A stretch of DNA of 6,885 nt from an uncultured Emticicia sp. GTDB lineage: Bacteria; Bacteroidota; Bacteroidia; Cytophagales; Spirosomataceae. The position numbers and the translations under genes are program-made. Of this stretch, positions 4,844-6,885 are shown piece after piece. The stretch's first letter is position 1. Every line of letters starts with the position of its first letter. Below the pieces are notes generated by a model. It searched no databases and had not been told where the DNA came from. It was given only the letters and a program-made list of their open reading frames with translations. The DNA lies in the NCBI RefSeq assembly GCF_937903345.1, contig NZ_CALCZQ010000047.1, positions 1 through 6,885 of the forward strand, written 5' to 3'.

Positions 4844-6885
4844 TTAATATGCTCCATTAATTAGAATCGAGTTAGATGCTAATTTATTAAACCCTAATGC
4901 AATCCCATTAGAAGAATAGTATTGATAGTAATATTCCGAATTGCCTTTATTACAATTATCATCGTAGCATCCTGAGGATTGTAGCGTAACGGTATTACCC
5001 GCAATGATATGATTGCCATAAAGTTCTTGATAAGATTTATCAGTTAAAGTAATCCACACCTTTGATGGATTACGCATAAGTTTTACTTCACTTGTAAGGT
5101 TTTGACCATTAAATTTACATGTAGCTTTGTAAGTTATTTCTCGTGCTGTTGGCATTACGATTCCATTAAGGGGAATCGCTGGTTCCCAAGTAACTACACC
5201 AGTGTTTTTTTCTGTTACGCCACACCACTTACTGCTTAATGTAATTGGTTCTTCGCAATTAAAATTGGTTTTACTTGCTGTTGCAATGAAAGGGGTACAA
5301 AGTATTTGTGGAATTGTATTGCTTCGAACTTCATTGATAACAGGATTATACGGAATGCTTAAAAAACATTCTTTTTTACTATCAAGTCCTCCTATCCCAT
5401 AAACATATGCAACTCCTTCGAAAACTGTGGGTTTTGTGGGGATTGTAAAGTATTTGATATGCTGGCGACTTCCACCTGAACCCGCAGAATTTTCAGTACT
5501 ATATTTTCCATCAGACCAAATAATTCGTGAACAATTTGCATCGGCCTCGTTATTATAGTATTTTGAAGTAATTTTGACCTGCCCCCCTTCAATTGATAAT
5601 TTGTGAGGGTCATCGGCTGCATACTCCCCACAAAGTACGTTTGGTCTTTTTATTGTTAGTTCTTCTGATTCACATTTTTCTCCGAATCTCGTACAAAAAG
5701 CTTTGATTTTAGCTTCTCGATTCCGCTTAATGTTTGAAATAAGATACTGATTAGGTTTTAGTTCTTTACCTTCGATTTGTCCTTCTTTGGAAAAAGACCA
5801 ATCAATAATGCCATTATCACATCCTAATAGAGTTATTATTTTTGAGCCAGAAGGAACAAAAAGTTTTTCTTTTGCGTCATAATCATTCTCAAGCAGTTTT
5901 ATTTGACACTTAATTTTTATTGTAGGTAATTGAAAAGCACAATTTTCGCCACTACTATTTTTACAATAAACTGAATAAGTTTGTGAACTAGTGGGAGTAT
6001 TTATCCAAATTTTATTTGTACTTACAGTCGTAAACCTTTCATCTCTCCAAACTATATCGCTGCTACAACCTTTTACAATTAAACCTACTTCTTCTCCTTG
6101 TATAATATCATAAGTGGTTGCTCTTGCCACAACATCAGTACATTTTTTGTCAACTGTTATTTCTATTTTATCATTACAAATTTTAGTTTCTCCATTTTTA
6201 ACTTCTATTGTACACTCTACTTCATATATCGTTGTTACAGTTGGTGTAATTGATATATTCCTTTGGTTTGTGGGAGTATTCACTCCATTCCAACTAATTA
6301 TATGAATACAAGAATTTGATGTGGTTAGAGTAATGGTTGTGCCTTCAACAATTCTTGTTACTGGTGTCTCAATTAAACCACGGCATAAACTACTCATAAA
6401 CCCACCAGTTACGGGGTCGCTTTCTAAATTACCTCCCACAGCCACAATACTGTATGTATAATTTTCATCTGGGTTTAATTCTCTTAGAGTTACTGTATTT
6501 TCCTTTCCTAAAGGAATAAATCTATCTACCCCATTTTTATCTTTATAAACAACCTTATAGCTCTCATGTAATTTGTTTTTATCCCATGTCAAAGTCAGTG
6601 TATTATCATTCACTTTTAGTTGCTTTACATTTTCAGGCATTGGTAATTTATTTTGCAATGTCTTAAATGCCCCATTCTCATACGTATCCACTACTTCTTC
6701 CCCCACATAGCCCTCAATCTTAAAACCATACTGGCTGTTTTCTTGTAGTTTTTTAAGGTCTAAGCGGTTTGAATTGACTGTTTCTATCAATTCACCACCA
6801 TCAGCGGTTTTGTAAATAATTACATATTTCGTAAAACGCGGGTCTCCTTGCCAAGTGAGGGTGGCATCATTATAGCCAATATTGT
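4844..6885 (-). CDS. N-terminal part of the surface protein: Fn3 domains and Ig-like modules (partial)
   Basis: The frame enters from beyond the window; the first full codon is AAT at 6883-6881. The TTG at 6790 is only an internal Leu, because the Fn3 domain already starts upstream (residues such as ATLTWQGD and YVIIYKT are encoded in 6791-6883). Two Fn3 domains are visible, one to about 6653 and one at about 6640-6395 (LTLTWDK, YKVVYKD, YTYSIVAVG). Ig-like modules follow, each about 80-110 residues and bounded by Cys, with a Trp core (ISWNG, IVWRD, IDWSF, IIWSD, VTWEP) and a Y-x-V-x-C-like strand. Such modules are common stalk elements in adhesin-like exported proteins of Bacteroidota. No enzymatic motif is seen in this part. 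It ends at the premature TAA. Confidence 0.8.
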   Translation of the reverse strand, partial: NIGYNDATLTWQGDPRFTKYVIIYKTADGGELIETVNSNRLDLKKLQENSQYGFKIEGYVGEEVVDTYENGAFKTLQNKLPMPENVKQLKVNDNTLTLTWDKNKLHESYKVVYKDKNGVDRFIPLGKENTVTLRELNPDENYTYSIVAVGGNLESDPVTGGFMSSLCRGLIETPVTRIVEGTTITLTTSNSCIHIISWNGVNTPTNQRNISITPTVTTIYEVECTIEVKNGETKICNDKIEITVDKKCTDVVARATTYDIIQGEEVGLIVKGCSSDIVWRDERFTTVSTNKIWINTPTSSQTYSVYCKNSSGENCAFQLPTIKIKCQIKLLENDYDAKEKLFVPSGSKIITLLGCDNGIIDWSFSKEGQIEGKELKPNQYLISNIKRNREAKIKAFCTRFGEKCESEELTIKRPNVLCGEYAADDPHKLSIEGGQVKITSKYYNNEADANCSRIIWSDGKYSTENSAGSGGSRQHIKYFTIPTKPTVFEGVAYVYGIGGLDSKKECFLSIPYNPVINEVRSNTIPQILCTPFIATASKTNFNCEEPITLSSKWCGVTEKNTGVVTWEPAIPLNGIVMPTAREITYKATCKFNGQNLTSEVKLMRNPSKVWITLTDKSYQELYGNHIIAGNTVTLQSSGCYDDNCNKGNSEYYYQYYSSNGIALGFNKLASNSILINGAY
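6395..6640 (-). other. Fibronectin type III domain
   Basis: About 82 residues. It shows the Fn3 signature: P-x-N-V opening, L-T-L-T-W strand B, Y-K-V-V-Y strand C, L-R-E-L-N-P-D-E-N-Y turn and Y-T-Y-S-I-V-A-V strand F. A second, partial Fn3 (T-L-T-W, Y-V-I-I-Y-K, Y-G-F-K-I-E) lies just upstream, at about 6653-6885, and is cut by the window edge. Confidence 0.8.

Larger units (their letters stand above)
2783..6885 (-). pseudogene. Large Fn3/Ig-like surface protein with C-terminal M23 peptidase, interrupted by an in-frame stop
   Basis: The frame is open from the right edge of the window to the TAA at 2783-2785, about 1,365 codons, except for one TAA at 4844-4846. Both halves share the same frame, and the stop falls inside one Ig-like module: the strand before it (ending LINGAY) and the strand after it (SVEFKTICK) together match the pattern of the other modules, where a TP-rich linker leads into Y-x-V-x-C. 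So this was one gene. Order: partial Fn3, Fn3, about eight Cys-bounded Ig-like modules, linker, Cys-rich knuckle, M23 peptidase. The 5' end and any signal peptide lie outside the window. Inferred role: a secreted or surface-anchored stalk displaying a peptidoglycan hydrolase. It could be a true pseudogene, a phase in tip turnover, or a sequencing error. Confidence 0.8.

Noticed and set aside
4844..4846. Selenocysteine, pyrrolysine or reassigned stop codon
   Set aside because: The codon is TAA, which also ends other genes here, and no recoding element is apparent.
4669..4857. 62-residue minus-strand frame across the internal stop
   Set aside because: It is in another frame from the Ig-like module, which reads well on both sides of the TAA; its hydrophobic run comes from translating Val/Ile-rich strands out of frame.
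5202..5631. Open frames at 5202-5402 (plus) and 5392-5631 (minus)
   Set aside because: Both are shadows over Ig-like modules of the stalk gene and show no features of their own.
5985..6285. Repeated tgggagtatt at about 5993 and 6271 as a regulatory or mobile repeat
   Set aside because: Both copies encode the NTPT linker of consecutive Ig-like modules, so the similarity comes from protein repeats.
6114..6305. Plus-strand frame with hydrophobic residues
   Set aside because: It is antisense to an Ig-like module; the hydrophobicity reflects the complement of Thr/Asn/Glu-rich codons.
1..6885. Transposon ends, CRISPR array, tRNA or rRNA
   Set aside because: No transposase, regularly spaced repeats or RNA gene signature was found; the only longer DNA repeat is 1-94 with 3795-3888.

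Overview
The window is AT-rich, every gene reads leftward (minus strand), and ribosome-binding sites are A-rich rather than GGAGG. The large protein consists of fibronectin III domains and Cys-bounded Ig-like modules followed by a peptidase, an architecture typical of surface proteins of Bacteroidota, probably the Cytophagales side. That assignment comes from style only; no marker gene is present.

Right part (6885 down to 2783): one very long reading frame, entering from outside the window, encodes a repeat-rich extracellular protein. In order it has two Fn3 domains, about eight Ig-like modules, a linker region, a Cys-rich knuckle and a C-terminal M23 (LytM-type) metallopeptidase tip with all expected catalytic residues. 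A single in-frame TAA at 4844-4846 cuts it in the middle of one Ig-like module, so it is annotated both as two pieces and as one interrupted gene.

Left part (2677 down to 1): a chain of short cassettes in the same orientation. First comes a 250-residue protein with a signal peptide. Then comes a second M23 tip with no start codon of its own, overlapping by ATGA with a 234-residue lipoprotein. Then comes a remnant that begins with a few M23 residues and switches to an unrelated, unrecognised tail, followed 4 bp later by a 92-residue cytoplasmic protein. Finally, bases 1-94 are a 95% identical copy (89/94) of the coding region at 3795-3888, just upstream of the tip in the big gene. This copy has no start and begins exactly at the stop codon of the 92-residue gene.

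Taken together this looks like a polymorphic-toxin style locus. A long surface 'stalk' gene carries one active C-terminal tip and its candidate protector, and is followed by silent replacement tips, each with its own candidate protector, plus at least one repeat that could recombine tips into the main gene. The repeat, the start-less M23 tip, the chimeric remnant and the internal stop are seen directly. The toxin/immunity roles and tip exchange are inference. The peptidase tips pair with exported proteins (signal peptide, lipoprotein), as expected for protectors against a cell-wall hydrolase.
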